A DNA stretch of 64,000 bases from Phycisphaerales bacterium (GTDB lineage Bacteria; Planctomycetota; Phycisphaerae; Phycisphaerales; UBA1924): NCBI GenBank assembly GCA_019744815.1, contig JAIEUA010000006.1, positions 1 to 64,000 of the forward strand. Reading direction: 5' to 3'. A program made the translations under genes and the position numbers. Under the pieces are notes generated by a model. It made no database searches. It was not told where the DNA came from and saw only the letters and a program-made list of their open reading frames with translations. Positions 18,601-25,752 of the stretch are shown here, piece by piece. Within the stretch, counting starts at the first letter, position 1, and every line of letters begins with the position of its first letter.

Positions 18601-18956
18601 CTGGTGCCCAGGAAACGGAGGCCGGCGCAGCCGCCGCCGTTGTCGATGGTCAGGGTGGCAGCGTTGTTGAGAGTGAGGTCGCCGGTTAAGGTGACAGAGA
18701 CGCATCCGTCCGCGATGATCGAACGGGTCGTAGAAATGCTGCGCACCGCGACGGTTCCGCTGATTTGAATGGTGCCGGAGCCATTCGCGATCACACAGTC
18801 GTTGGTTGGACCCGGAACGACGGAGGGGGACCAGTTGGCCGCGAACGTGAACGAGGTGTTGTCGCCGGCACCTGTCCAAGTGATGACCTGGGCTCCGCAC
18901 CAACAGGTTGTAAATGACAACAGCGCGAACGCCGCCCACCTCAAAAGTGCATTCAT
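12699..18956 (-). CDS. Giant secreted repeat protein with Ig-like and dockerin-like C-terminus
   Basis: 2085 residues. A signal peptide (about 1-22) is followed by about 1900 residues of irregular repeats rich in Gly, Thr, Ser and Asn, with recurring patterns such as GGTLTLTG, TNAGTF, LSGTWTN and SLGVINRTGG, typical of right-handed beta-helix or autotransporter-like passenger regions. Residues about 1932-2019 form an Ig-like domain (YRWQRNGVTL ... DAGLYRCIVENTCG). The last 66 residues carry two dockerin-like units (CPGDLNADGIVDDRDF and CPADLNRDGVANDEDF). No autotransporter barrel is present, so it is probably released or held at the surface. The frame is open above 18956 but the signal peptide fixes ATG 18956. 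It may be an adhesin or envelope protein; function unproven. Confidence 0.85.
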   Translation of the reverse strand: MNALLRWAAFALLSFTTCWCGAQVITWTGAGDNTSFTFAANWSPSVVPGPTNDCVIANGSGTIQISGTVAVRSISTTRSIIADGCVSVTLTGDLTLNNAATLTIDNGGGCAGLRFLGTSHTIRGNGGVRIVSAGLGAGGIRVGNNAVLEIDTCAFIRHENAYFGTVVPVALGNGSVLRNRGTFGVGAAATRLELTGAATFENFGRCEVASGSLAINVPWTNAGTFDISGPGSLELGGASSSLGVINRTGGTLTLTGLYTGNELAATSTTGTILLKGARIENCTLRTSPAAEIVLVSSVTLRNVALADGVRTDAVTIFLEGDLTLAPGALFRGNFDDSLRLVAQGGDCSIAGSGTLGNPEDPRDLSIRVVSGASLSIGPDVKIPIGSSTKARDLSITVETQASLTMDAPLVLTRFSQCLAAVQGTFRSRNVLSGLSDNLISVGGTGLFVNDGVIETGTKSSLVVTAPWLNQGSILANGSTVQLKGAFDSFGHIERVGGSLTVGGSHSGGPLHFPPSMGLVTFDGFVGTGTRLETDGIAPLFANGSLTLVDSELACNLVRWDRPNVGCTAFALTVRSGLRLSNATIRLPGSQCGNALRFEGTPQSLTGQGEIIVEPSSQYVGSTNWLSVSSGCELTIESGVTIRVRGNDLTMSIAQNAALITKGPVIVDDPVHTLRIDGLGRYENHAIIEILAGSVVFRSVSWTNLGQFRLSGGSLFAGGTFAGLGSVTNNGGTINLSGASGGTIEANAATGPVTLSTGVYSDVTFRASGGASFNCSGDRVTMRRCLLDGVSMFTNSTTVTIEEKMTFRNGSRLIVQGRGGSGGPVITFLGATPLLDGEGEILFDRLIAWGKIDVPPDTALTIASGITIATAADGAGTETAWISLATNAAIVNHGSIASRRPGCTLEILGAAGSTLTNHGRLDAVDGTLSIKVPNWSSPGALATSSGTLWTQGTYGPPGTFDRSGGLLLLSGTYLGTSYTTEDLKGDFGLSGVTLNGVALRAAPDHRMVFRGPVTLNACSLTGAVVHESCSTVQITGGLALDDATISFPLGPFCFGTRNFVFSGAAQSVSGSGLVLLANGAFIAQCPLVIGSGIEFVVDSGTAATTAQIVSETPGSLTLHSTCTVRSPLATLTVGGPDFVNLGVLRALAGSLAVTAKNAGFGTIDVTPGASLSLSGTFSIDKPLHFVAGASLSLQGSFSINAPISVTGGGSLTLAGTWTNNSIVSVSDGPITLSGTWTNAGTFQFNNVSWTIGGTYSSLGSYGGTGIRYTYFGTPPGNVFVADASTGDITFNNASFVNTTLRARDGAKFRCFGAISLDNCTVDGDLVTQTCAPLFVDRDLTLLNGATISLSGDPNSCYGDGLYYATKGGPGNFAIRGHGRISLERRTFDRILKLAQGTLTIEPGIEIDMPPVVFPSYTYLLVNPGAKIINQGRIRIRRGWLGQIAGDFLNQGELEFADGSTVLSGPFTNAGTLRFRPNSEGTITGVWNNLGILEADSATLTLSGTWTNTGLFDFRNTQWSLNPIPVAGWGTVTGSGNTLTLSGAITAPIIRATTGTGNISLNNVSATAIRFEAAPGVSIQFNGIGAVLTRCTIAGDASINGCATLSIRDRLTLANNAVVRVRYTCGSSAFNTSGSVTIDGAGSILADTVGTSGAFFAVGFGPTTIEPGVTIGLDPTSTANTTAQIVLQPTASLISKGTLSADRPGRTLQINSEGTLSVQGVARAQGGSIQIIALQFGNWNTSTRTLSGGRWICDSGSITFGSRVPYILGADTEVTLRGTAASFGPLWSLNRIDGTLRLDNNYLGSNPPAGVLQISGLLDLAPSSTLAIGAPITLLPGARVNIGIASLSNSGRVTSAASVALAGSLTGSFVPPYMPTASDRVESVVTAPTITGGFSSVCFAANAAGLGVTTQLRGGPPDNLDLVATNASGAAPTILTQPLDANAQPDAEFTVVAGPANSTYRWQRNGVTLADGPTAAGSTIEGSATNQIRILHAAPADAGLYRCIVENTCGSAASAPALLTVCPGDLNADGIVDDRDFNVFALAYDLVLCSDPAMPVACPADLNRDGVANDEDFMIFAVAYNATLCPS

Positions 18957-18962
18957 TGCAAC

Positions 18963-18979
18963 GACTCCGTAACGGAGTC
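18963..18979. promoter_or_regulatory. Perfect hairpin in the leader of the giant secreted protein
   Basis: GACTCCG/CGGAGTC pair around a 3-nt loop just upstream of ATG 18956, overlapping the predicted transcription start. It could affect translation or be an operator. Confidence 0.4.
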
Positions 18980-18981
18980 TA
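18976..18981 (-). promoter_or_regulatory. TAGACT -10 box for the giant secreted protein
   Basis: Minus-strand TAGACT 19 nt upstream of ATG 18956. No clear -35 box. It overlaps the hairpin at 18963-18979. Confidence 0.35.
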
Positions 18982-19149
18982 ACACGACTCAAGGCATTCG
19001 ATGGGAATCGTCTCGTGCTGCGGATGTTCGAAGCCTTCAAGAGAGGTGTTCTCGGACGCCTGGGGCTGCTGGCGGGGCCAAGGAAGGGGTGCGAGTGGCC
19101 GCGATTCGTACGCAGGAACGTGGGCCTAAGGGTTTCACTACCATCGCCC

Positions 19150-21576
19150 GTGCTCGATGATGTCCGCCGCATCTTCGCCAAGGATGGCCCGATCGCGACC
19201 GCGATCGGCGGCCACTTCGAGCCGCGGCCGCAGCAGATCGAGATGGCCCTTGCCGTCGCTCGCACAATGCAAAGCAAGTCGCACCTGCTCGCCGAAGCCG
19301 GCACGGGCGTCGGCAAGTCGTTCGCCTATCTCGTGCCCGCGATGCTTCGGTGCCTGCACGGCGAGACCGTCGTCGTCGCCACCAACACGATCTCGCTCCA
19401 AGAGCAGTTGATTCATAAGGATGTGCCGCTGCTGCGTGAGATGGTGGAAGGGATGGGAGGGGGGCAGGGGAGCAGTGGGGAAGGGGAGCAGGGGGAAAGA
19501 CAGCCAAACGTGCAGTGGGAGGGTGATCCCGACGACGAGCGCGCGATCAGCACCAAGCCCTCGGTGCGGCCGGTGCTCGTGAAAGGCCGCGGCAACTACG
19601 TCAGCATCCGGCGGCTCAAGCTCGCCAGCGAGCGGCAGGACAAGATGATGGCCGATCCCGCGGCACGCCGGTCGCTGCACGTCATCGAGGACTGGGCCCG
19701 CGAAACGCTCGATGGCACACTCAGCACGCTGCCGGCGCTCGAGCGCATGGGCGTGTGGGACAAGGTGCAATCCGACAGCGGCAACTGCATGGGCCGCAAG
19801 TGCTCGAACTATGACCGCTGCTTCTATCAAACCGCTCGCGCGAAGATGGAAGGGGCGAACCTGCTCATCACCAACCACGCGCTGTTCTTCGCGGATCTGG
19901 CGATGCGGGTGCAGGACATCGGGTTCCTGCCGCGGTACGACCATGTGATCCTCGACGAGGCTCACTGCGTGGAGGATGTGGCCAGCGAGCACTTCGGGCG
20001 GAACCTGGCCGAGGGTCGGGTGATGCACCTGCTCACGACGCTCTGCCATCCGCGCACCGGAAAGGGGTACTTGCCGCAGATCGCGCTCATCGCCGGCGAT
20101 CCGGCGGCCGTCGAGCGGGCGATGCAGCTCGCGATCATGGCTCAGAACGAGACCCGCGCGTTCTTCGAGGCCGTGCTGCGGGCGACGAGGAGTTCCGACA
20201 GCGGCTCGGGGTTCGCGGGCGCGTTCGGGAATGGGGGTGGGGCCGGCGGGCGCCTGCGCGTGCCCGGCGCGGTGGACAACACCATCACGCCGATCTTCAA
20301 GGACCTGGCGCTGCGGCTCACGACCTTGCGCGACCTCGTGAAGAACGAGCCCGACAAGTTTGAGCTGAACGCGTACGCCCAGCGGGCCCAGATGATCGCC
20401 GAGGATGCGCACGTGCTGGTGGAGCAGTCGTTGTCTGGCTGTGCGTACTGGGTCGAGACCAGCGGCGACGACGGCGCGGGTTTCCAGAAAGTCACGCTCG
20501 CTTGCGCTCCCGTCGAAGTCGCCGCGCTGCTGAAGGAACATCTCTTCAGCAAGGACCACAGCGTGGTGCTCACCAGCGCGACGCTCGCGACCAAGACGGC
20601 AGTGCCTTCACGAACCCCACGCGCAAGCGTGGGGCCACAGCCGCGTGCGAAGGCCGCTGCCTCAAACGGATCGGCCGACGGCCCGCGTTTCGTGCCCGAT
20701 GGTCAGGAAGACCGGCCGGAGGCCGGTCCCACTGGCGCTCCGGACCGGCTGGAAGCCGGTCCCACTGAGATGGGAGACCGGCTGGAAGCCGGTCCTACTG
20801 GTCGCGGCAAGGACTCCGACGCTTTCTCGCACGCGCGCGATCGTCTCGGCGCGGACGGCGCCGACACGCTGCAGGTCGGCAGCCCGTTCGACTACGCGAA
20901 TCAGGTCGAGATGATCGTGGATCTGAGTCCGCCGAGCGAGCAGGCGTTTGATCCGTTCGACTCCGGCGACACCGAAGCGCCACTCGCGCGGCGTGACTGG
21001 CGGGCGGGCAAGGCCAAGAGCCCGGTCGATGATCCGCGTCACATCGCCGAGCGGGTGGTGCATCACGTCCGCGAAACCGACGGCGGCGCGTTCGTGCTCT
21101 TCACCAGCCTTTCCACTCTTCGTCAGGTGGCGCGTCTGGTCCGCGAGCCGCTGTCGCGCCTTGGCCATCCGGTGCTCGCCCAGACCGTCGACGGCTCACG
21201 CACCGCGATCCTCGAGCAGTTCCGCCAGAACGAGCGCAGCGTGCTGCTCGGTGCGGCCAGCTTCTGGCAGGGTGTCGACGTCCGCGGCCGCGGGCTGCGG
21301 AATGTGATCATCACCAAGCTTCCATTCGATCCGCCGGACCGCCCGCTGACGCAGGCCCGGCACGAGCTCATCGCCTCCCGCGGCGGTGACTCGTTCCGAC
21401 AGGACACCATGCCTCGTGCGATCATCCGCTTCAAGCAAGGCTTCGGCCGCTTGATCCGAAGCGCGAGCGACAAGGGCCGCGTCGTGGTGCTCGATCCGCG
21501 GCTGGTCCGTTCGGGTTATGGGCGGAAATTCCTGGACGCGTTGCCCCCCGGCGTGCGGCTGCAGACGCTGGAATAG
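19150..21576 (+). CDS. dinG: DinG-type superfamily 2 DNA helicase
   Basis: 808 residues from GTG 19150, an XPD/DinG-type 5'-3' helicase. Walker A GTGVGKS at 51-57; Walker B DEAH at 269-272; C-terminal motif with SFWQGVDVRG and QGFGRLIR. In the iron-sulphur region C213-x4-C218-x5-C224 remain, but the first cysteine of the usual four is replaced by Ser (S152 in GRGNYVSIRRL). Two insertions interrupt conserved regions: residues about 103-117 (Gly/Glu, family G repeat) and about 486-552 (families H and E). The start is uncertain: the frame continues to GTG 19015, but homology begins near VLDDVRRI at 19150. Confidence 0.87.
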   Translation: MLDDVRRIFAKDGPIATAIGGHFEPRPQQIEMALAVARTMQSKSHLLAEAGTGVGKSFAYLVPAMLRCLHGETVVVATNTISLQEQLIHKDVPLLREMVEGMGGGQGSSGEGEQGERQPNVQWEGDPDDERAISTKPSVRPVLVKGRGNYVSIRRLKLASERQDKMMADPAARRSLHVIEDWARETLDGTLSTLPALERMGVWDKVQSDSGNCMGRKCSNYDRCFYQTARAKMEGANLLITNHALFFADLAMRVQDIGFLPRYDHVILDEAHCVEDVASEHFGRNLAEGRVMHLLTTLCHPRTGKGYLPQIALIAGDPAAVERAMQLAIMAQNETRAFFEAVLRATRSSDSGSGFAGAFGNGGGAGGRLRVPGAVDNTITPIFKDLALRLTTLRDLVKNEPDKFELNAYAQRAQMIAEDAHVLVEQSLSGCAYWVETSGDDGAGFQKVTLACAPVEVAALLKEHLFSKDHSVVLTSATLATKTAVPSRTPRASVGPQPRAKAAASNGSADGPRFVPDGQEDRPEAGPTGAPDRLEAGPTEMGDRLEAGPTGRGKDSDAFSHARDRLGADGADTLQVGSPFDYANQVEMIVDLSPPSEQAFDPFDSGDTEAPLARRDWRAGKAKSPVDDPRHIAERVVHHVRETDGGAFVLFTSLSTLRQVARLVREPLSRLGHPVLAQTVDGSRTAILEQFRQNERSVLLGAASFWQGVDVRGRGLRNVIITKLPFDPPDRPLTQARHELIASRGGDSFRQDTMPRAIIRFKQGFGRLIRSASDKGRVVVLDPRLVRSGYGRKFLDALPPGVRLQTLE
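19456..19500 (+). repeat. Family G array inside dinG
   Basis: GGGGCAGGGGAGCAGTGGGG units kept in frame, coding Gly/Ser/Glu/Gln at dinG residues 103-117. It is the purine-strand version of the arrays at 118-182 and 35904-36002. Confidence 0.6.
20611..20634 (+). repeat. Family H hairpin inside dinG
   Basis: CCCCACGC and GCGTGGGG pair around GCAA-type loop bases. It is kept in frame within dinG, at the start of the 486-552 insertion. Confidence 0.5.
20709..20802 (+). repeat. Three tandem family E units inside dinG
   Basis: GACCGGCCGGAGGCCGGTCC, GACCGGCTGGAAGCCGGTCC and GACCGGCTGGAAGCCGGTCC, at about 20710, 20743 and 20776, each palindromic and followed by (C/T)ACTG. They code three (D/E)R(L/P)EAGPT units. 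Copies outside genes: 34718-34741 and 35459-35483. Confidence 0.7.
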
Positions 21577-21730
21577 CCGGTTCCGGGGCCTTGGCCGAGT
21601 CGAATCGGCGCGTCCTCTCCATTTTTCTAGCCGCGATCTCGCTCCGCGTCGCACTGCGACACGGGGTGGTGTGATTCCCGTTCACAACGCGGCCCGGGCG
21701 AACGTCCCGACGGCCCAAGGAGAAAGTGCC

Positions 21731-23365
21731 ATGCAGCTCGTCACGCGTCGCTCGAATCTGGTTGCTCGTTCGGTTCGTTCGCTCTTGATCGCCGCCGGTG
21801 TCGCGGCCGCGATCACCGCCGGTGGTGTGTCGGCGTCGGCCGCCAACGTGGGCACGGCGTTCTCCTATCAGGGTCGTCTGCTCGACGCCGGCGCGCCCGC
21901 CAACGGCACGTACGACATCCAGGTGCTGCTGTTCGATGCCGCCGCCGCGGGTGCGCAGGTCGGCGCGACCCAGACGCTCAACGACGTGGTCGTCAGCAAC
22001 GGTGTCTTCTCCGCGTCGGTGGACTTCGGCGCTCAGATGAACGGCAGCGCTCGCTGGGTGGAGCTCCGCGTCCGCCCGGGCAACTCCGTCGGCGCGTACA
22101 CCCCGATCCTGCCCCGCACCGCGCTCGAGGCCACGCCCTACGCCCAGGGCCTGCGCCTGCCGGTCAGCGAGACCGCTGCGGCGGGCGGCACCATGCTGAG
22201 CTTCACCAACACCAGCGCCAGCGGCTCGGTGATGGGCTTGACAAGCGTCGGAGCCAGCGGCAATTACCCGTTTGGCTTCTTCCAGCCCGTTCTGTGGGCT
22301 GATACCAGCGACGGCAACGGCATGTTCTCCCTGACCAGCGCTGCGGGCGCGTACGCCATCTACGCGGTCTCCAGCGGAAGCGGTGGTCGCGCCGTCGTCG
22401 CTCGAAACACCGGCGCCTTGGGCCAAGTCTCGACCATGAATATCACCGACGCGGCCAACACGTCGAACGCCCTCGAGGTCCAGACCGTCGGCACCGGCCG
22501 GGCCGGTTGGTTCAACAACACCAACTCGGCCGCCACGCTCCCGACGCTGTACGCCAAGAACATCGCCACCGGCGACAGCATCCCCAACGGCTCGCAGGAA
22601 AACGGCATCGCCATCAAGGGCGAGTCCACTGGTGGATTTGGCATCGGCGTCATGGGCAAGGGCGTGAATGCCGGCGTGTTCGGCTACTCCGGCACGACCG
22701 GCGCCGCGGGCGTCTGGGGCACGACCGACGGCGGCGGCGGCAGCATCTCGACCGGCGTCCGGGGTGATGGCAATGGTGCCGGCACCAGCGGCGTCGCGGG
22801 CTTCAACAACTTCGGCAACGCAATCTACGGCCAATCCTCTGGCGGCAGCGGCAAGGCCGGCTTCTTCTCCGGTGACGTTCTCATCACCGGCAGCCTCCAG
22901 GTCAACGGCGCCAAGAACTTCAAGATCGATCACCCGCTCGATCCCGCCAACAAGTACCTCGTCCACGCCGCCGTCGAGAGCAGCGAGATGAAGAACATCT
23001 ACGACGGCATCGCGGTCATCAGCCCCGACGGCACCGCGACCGTCACCCTCCCCAGCTACTTCGGCGCCCTCAACGTCGAATACCGCTACCAGCTCACCTG
23101 CATCGGCGCCAACGCCCCGGTCTACATCGCCGAGGAGATCAGCAAGAACCAGTTCAAGATCGCCGGCGGCAAGCCCGGCATGAAGGTCTCGTGGCAGGTC
23201 ACCGGCGTCCGCAACGACGCGGCCGCGGTCTCCAACCCGATCAAGGTCGAGCTCGACAAGGTCGGCAGCGAGGTCGGCAAGTACATCAACCCCGAGGCCT
23301 TCGGCCAGCCCATCACCAAGTCGGTCGACTCGATGGCGGGCGCCAAGGTCCCCGCGGTGAACTGA
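21731..23365 (+). CDS. Secreted fibre-like protein
   Basis: 544 residues with a twin-Arg-like basic N-terminus and signal peptide (1-37, cut after SASA). The N-domain (AFSYQGRLLDAGAPANGTYD) is a beta module I associate with secreted planctomycete proteins. The middle (about 150-400) is Gly/Ser/Thr/Asn-rich with GVxG and GIGVMGKG-type repeats like phage or adhesin fibre stalks. The C-terminal 170 residues begin KNFKIDHPLDPANKYL, similar to trimeric fibre tips found beside phage-like and surface proteins. AAGGAG stands 7 nt before ATG 21731. Its role is unknown, but likely extracellular attachment or structure. It is followed by a strong terminator and is monocistronic. Confidence 0.8.
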   Translation: MQLVTRRSNLVARSVRSLLIAAGVAAAITAGGVSASAANVGTAFSYQGRLLDAGAPANGTYDIQVLLFDAAAAGAQVGATQTLNDVVVSNGVFSASVDFGAQMNGSARWVELRVRPGNSVGAYTPILPRTALEATPYAQGLRLPVSETAAAGGTMLSFTNTSASGSVMGLTSVGASGNYPFGFFQPVLWADTSDGNGMFSLTSAAGAYAIYAVSSGSGGRAVVARNTGALGQVSTMNITDAANTSNALEVQTVGTGRAGWFNNTNSAATLPTLYAKNIATGDSIPNGSQENGIAIKGESTGGFGIGVMGKGVNAGVFGYSGTTGAAGVWGTTDGGGGSISTGVRGDGNGAGTSGVAGFNNFGNAIYGQSSGGSGKAGFFSGDVLITGSLQVNGAKNFKIDHPLDPANKYLVHAAVESSEMKNIYDGIAVISPDGTATVTLPSYFGALNVEYRYQLTCIGANAPVYIAEEISKNQFKIAGGKPGMKVSWQVTGVRNDAAAVSNPIKVELDKVGSEVGKYINPEAFGQPITKSVDSMAGAKVPAVN

Positions 23366-23421
23366 ATCGGACACAGCCCAAGAGCGGGCGACTCCCGCGA
23401 GTTGCCCAGCAAGTTTCAACG

Positions 23422-23461
23422 AGAGCCCCCGGCACGACTCCCGCCGGGGGCTCTTGTTTTT
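23422..23461 (+). terminator. Rho-independent terminator
   Basis: A 12-bp stem (AGAGCCCCCGGC/GCCGGGGGCTCT) around a 9-nt loop, followed by TGTTTTT. It closes the fibre-like gene. Confidence 0.9.
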
Positions 23462-23474
23462 GCCCCACAACTCC

Positions 23475-23503
23475 CGGGGGCGGGGCCTTCCAGGCCCCGC
23501 GCG
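23475..23503 (+). repeat. Palindromic repeat, family F
   Basis: CGGGGGCGGGGCC-TT-CCAGGCCCCGCGCG. An inverted copy at 35504-35531 differs at about one of 26 positions. Confidence 0.65.
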
Positions 23504-23511
23504 TTCTTCGC

Positions 23512-23517
23512 TACCCT
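23512..23517 (+). promoter_or_regulatory. TACCCT -10 box, 7 nt from TTG
   Basis: TACCCT ends 7 nt before the proposed TTG start at 23525. Weak by itself, but it agrees with the leaderless pattern elsewhere in the window. Confidence 0.3.
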
Positions 23518-23524
23518 CTTCCTC

Positions 23525-25117
23525 TTGCTCGACAGCGCTCCGTCATCGCTTCCCTCCTCCCGCGTCCTGGTCTGGATCGACGCCAAGCGCTGGTGGCTCT
23601 TCGCGCTGGCCGCGGCGTTGCACCTGGCTTCCTTCAACGGCCTGTGGCGCCCCGTGCCCGACTCGGCCACGTATCTCACCGCCGCTCGAAGCTTCGCCGC
23701 GGGTCAGGGTTTGGTCGAGAACGAGCAGCCCTACTCGCACGGCCTCGCGGGCTTCCCCACCATGCTGGGGTACATCGAACGCCTCGCCGGCGACGCGGCC
23801 TGGCCCAAGCTGCTCGGCGTTCACGCGATGGGCTTGCTCAGCCTCGTGTTCTGCTTCTTGACGTTCCGCCGCCACGCCGGACGCCCGATCGCCGTGCTGG
23901 TCACGTTCCTGTTCGCCATCAACTCGGTCTTCCTCCGCCACAACGCCGAGCTGCTCGCCGACATCCCGTTCCTGCTGGGGAGCGCGATGGCCCTCTGGGG
24001 CTACGAGCTCACCTTCGCGAATCACGCGACGGACTCCGGTCGGCGCCGCTGGTTGTTCGCCTCGGTCTTCCTGATCGCGGGCGTCATGCTCATGGCCTCG
24101 ATGCGGATCGTGGTCGTGGTGTCGTTTGTGGCGCTGGTGATCGATGTCCTGTGGCGCACCCGAGCGACCCGGGCCAAGTGGGCCGCTCTCGCCATGTGCC
24201 TGGCCGTCGCCGCCATCGCCGTCGTGGTCCGCCTCGCCGATCCGCGGATGAAGGACGGCTTCTACTTGCTCCCCAAAGAGAAGTACCTGCTGACCTTCAT
24301 CACCGAGCTGGGGCACCGCTTCGATCGCGTGGTCGAGTTCAACGTCGCCGAGCTCTTCTTTCGTGTGACGCCCGGCGCCCTGCTCGGCAATCGGATCGGG
24401 CTCGCGCCTATCGACCTTGTGATCTCGCTGCTCGTGATCGTCGCGGGTGTCCGGCTCCTCCGCCGCCGGGTCGTCTGGGGCGCGCTGGTCGCCCTCTCGT
24501 TCCTCCAGTGGCTGCTCTTTTATCCCGATTCGCGGTACTTTCTGCCTGTTCTGCCGCTCCTGATCCTGGGCTGGTGGGACCTCACCGCCGCCCTTGCCGA
24601 TCGCCTCTCCCGCCCACGCGGGGCCGCGCTCGCCGGCGCGTGGGTGGTGCTCCTGCTCGCCCCGAACCTCGTCCGCGGCATCGGCTTCGCCATCGAGCAG
24701 CACCGCTCTCCCTTCCTCGATCACTACCAACGCGCCCGCTACGCCAACATGCCCGAACTCGCGGAGCAGATCCGTCTCAAGCTCCCGGCCGACTGCGTTG
24801 TCATCGCCGACGAGATGCTCGCCGCCCCGCTTCATTACTGGTCGGGACGCCGCACCGTCGCCGCGATTCCCGAGTTGGTCCCCGCGATGGTCCCGGCGAG
24901 TCGCCCGATCTATGTGCTGCTGCCCTGGGAAGGACGTCTGCGCCAGACCATCGACGCCACCGGCTGGCGTCTGGGTGACCCGGTGCTCGAGCTGCCCCGC
25001 GGGCCGCAGTCTTTCGGGCACCAGTCTTCTGGGCCCCAGTCCGCTGGTCAGCAGCCGTGGCAGATCGTGCCCGTGCTGCTCAATCCCGAGCCAGCACCAG
25101 CGATCGGCACTCGCTGA
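23525..25117 (+). CDS. GT39-like polytopic membrane glycosyltransferase
   Basis: About 530 residues with 9-11 membrane helices. The plan is that of lipid-linked-sugar glycosyltransferases (PMT/ArnT/GT39-like): an acidic residue in the first periplasmic loop (D46 in RPVPDSATYL), then a helix bundle and a soluble C-terminal domain (about 400-530). The acceptor and sugar are unknown. The frame is open from 23402, but that part lies under a terminator and the family F repeat. The first membrane helix needs a start before residue 23, so I use TTG 23525. The last 38 nt overlap the convergent HAD gene. Confidence 0.75.
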   Translation: MLDSAPSSLPSSRVLVWIDAKRWWLFALAAALHLASFNGLWRPVPDSATYLTAARSFAAGQGLVENEQPYSHGLAGFPTMLGYIERLAGDAAWPKLLGVHAMGLLSLVFCFLTFRRHAGRPIAVLVTFLFAINSVFLRHNAELLADIPFLLGSAMALWGYELTFANHATDSGRRRWLFASVFLIAGVMLMASMRIVVVVSFVALVIDVLWRTRATRAKWAALAMCLAVAAIAVVVRLADPRMKDGFYLLPKEKYLLTFITELGHRFDRVVEFNVAELFFRVTPGALLGNRIGLAPIDLVISLLVIVAGVRLLRRRVVWGALVALSFLQWLLFYPDSRYFLPVLPLLILGWWDLTAALADRLSRPRGAALAGAWVVLLLAPNLVRGIGFAIEQHRSPFLDHYQRARYANMPELAEQIRLKLPADCVVIADEMLAAPLHYWSGRRTVAAIPELVPAMVPASRPIYVLLPWEGRLRQTIDATGWRLGDPVLELPRGPQSFGHQSSGPQSAGQQPWQIVPVLLNPEPAPAIGTR

Positions 25118-25628
25118 GCGATGCCACACAGTGATCGACCCGGATCTGCTTCGCCTTCGCTTCCGCGAGCATCGCATCGCGCTCCTCAGGCGGCGCGAGC
25201 AGGATCGTCGCGCAGCCCGCGGCGGCCCCCGCCGCACAGTCACGCAGCGCATCGCCGATCATCACGCTCTTCGCGAGGTCGATCGCAGGAAAGTCCCGCT
25301 TTGCGTCGTGGAACATCCCCGGCGCCGGCTTGGCCCTGGGCCCGCTGCCTGTGGGGGCGTAGTAGATCGCATCGAGCCGCACACCGAACGGCAGCAGCAG
25401 TGATGCCATGTACGCATGGATGCGATCGACATCGGCCGCGCTCAGCCGCCCGATCTCAACACCGCGCTGGTTGCTGATGACGATGAGCCGAAGCCCCGCC
25501 CGCTGCCACGCCGCGAGCGTCTCGCCAACGCCCGGCAGCAGCACAAAGTCCTCCTCGCGCGACACCCAGTCGCCGACGATGCGGCGATTGATCGTCCCGT
25601 CGCGATCGAGAAAGACGGTGGAGAACAA
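25080..25628 (-). CDS. HAD-IIIA phosphatase, GmhB/histidinol-phosphatase type
   Basis: About 182 residues. The nucleophile motif is FLDRDGTINRR (D8, D10), then VISNQRGVEIGRL, a KPAPGMFHDA motif III, and IGDALRDCAAG. Size and motifs fit D-glycero-manno-heptose bisphosphate phosphatase (GmhB). The divergent neighbour is the isomerase GmhA, which strengthens a role in ADP-heptose synthesis, but histidinol-phosphate phosphatase is possible. I start at TTG 25628; an ATG at 25676 would add 16 residues coded by the family C repeat (ISFGALALWSFGPL), which look like repeat translation rather than protein. Confidence 0.8.
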   Translation of the reverse strand: MFSTVFLDRDGTINRRIVGDWVSREEDFVLLPGVGETLAAWQRAGLRLIVISNQRGVEIGRLSAADVDRIHAYMASLLLPFGVRLDAIYYAPTGSGPRAKPAPGMFHDAKRDFPAIDLAKSVMIGDALRDCAAGAAAGCATILLAPPEERDAMLAEAKAKQIRVDHCVASLSECRSLVLARD

Positions 25629-25720
25629 AGGGCCAAAGCTCCAAAGGGCCAAAGCGCCAAATGAAATCAAACGCATGTCATCTTTGGCCATTTGGAGCTT
25701 TGGCCCTTTGGCCATTTGTC
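25625..25720. repeat. Inverted-pair repeat, family C
   Basis: Left arm (25625-25663, GGGCCAAAGCTCCAAAGGGC...) and right arm (25678-25720, TTTGGCCATTTGGAGCTTTG...) are near reverse complements around a loop of about 14 nt, forming a potential long hairpin or cruciform. It fills the divergent HAD/gmhA region. The second locus is 40377-40499. Confidence 0.75.
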
Positions 25721-25740
25721 CCCCCGCCCCTGACTTCCCC

Positions 25741-25746
25741 TAAACT
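25741..25746 (+). promoter_or_regulatory. TAAACT -10 box, 6 nt from GTG
   Basis: TAAACT ends 6 nt before the gmhA GTG, just after the family C hairpin; predicts a leaderless transcript. Confidence 0.45.
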
Positions 25747-25752
25747 CACCGC

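Noticed and set aside
25629-25676. N-terminal extension of the HAD phosphatase from ATG 25676
   Set aside because: The 16 added residues are translation of the family C repeat, not part of the HAD fold.
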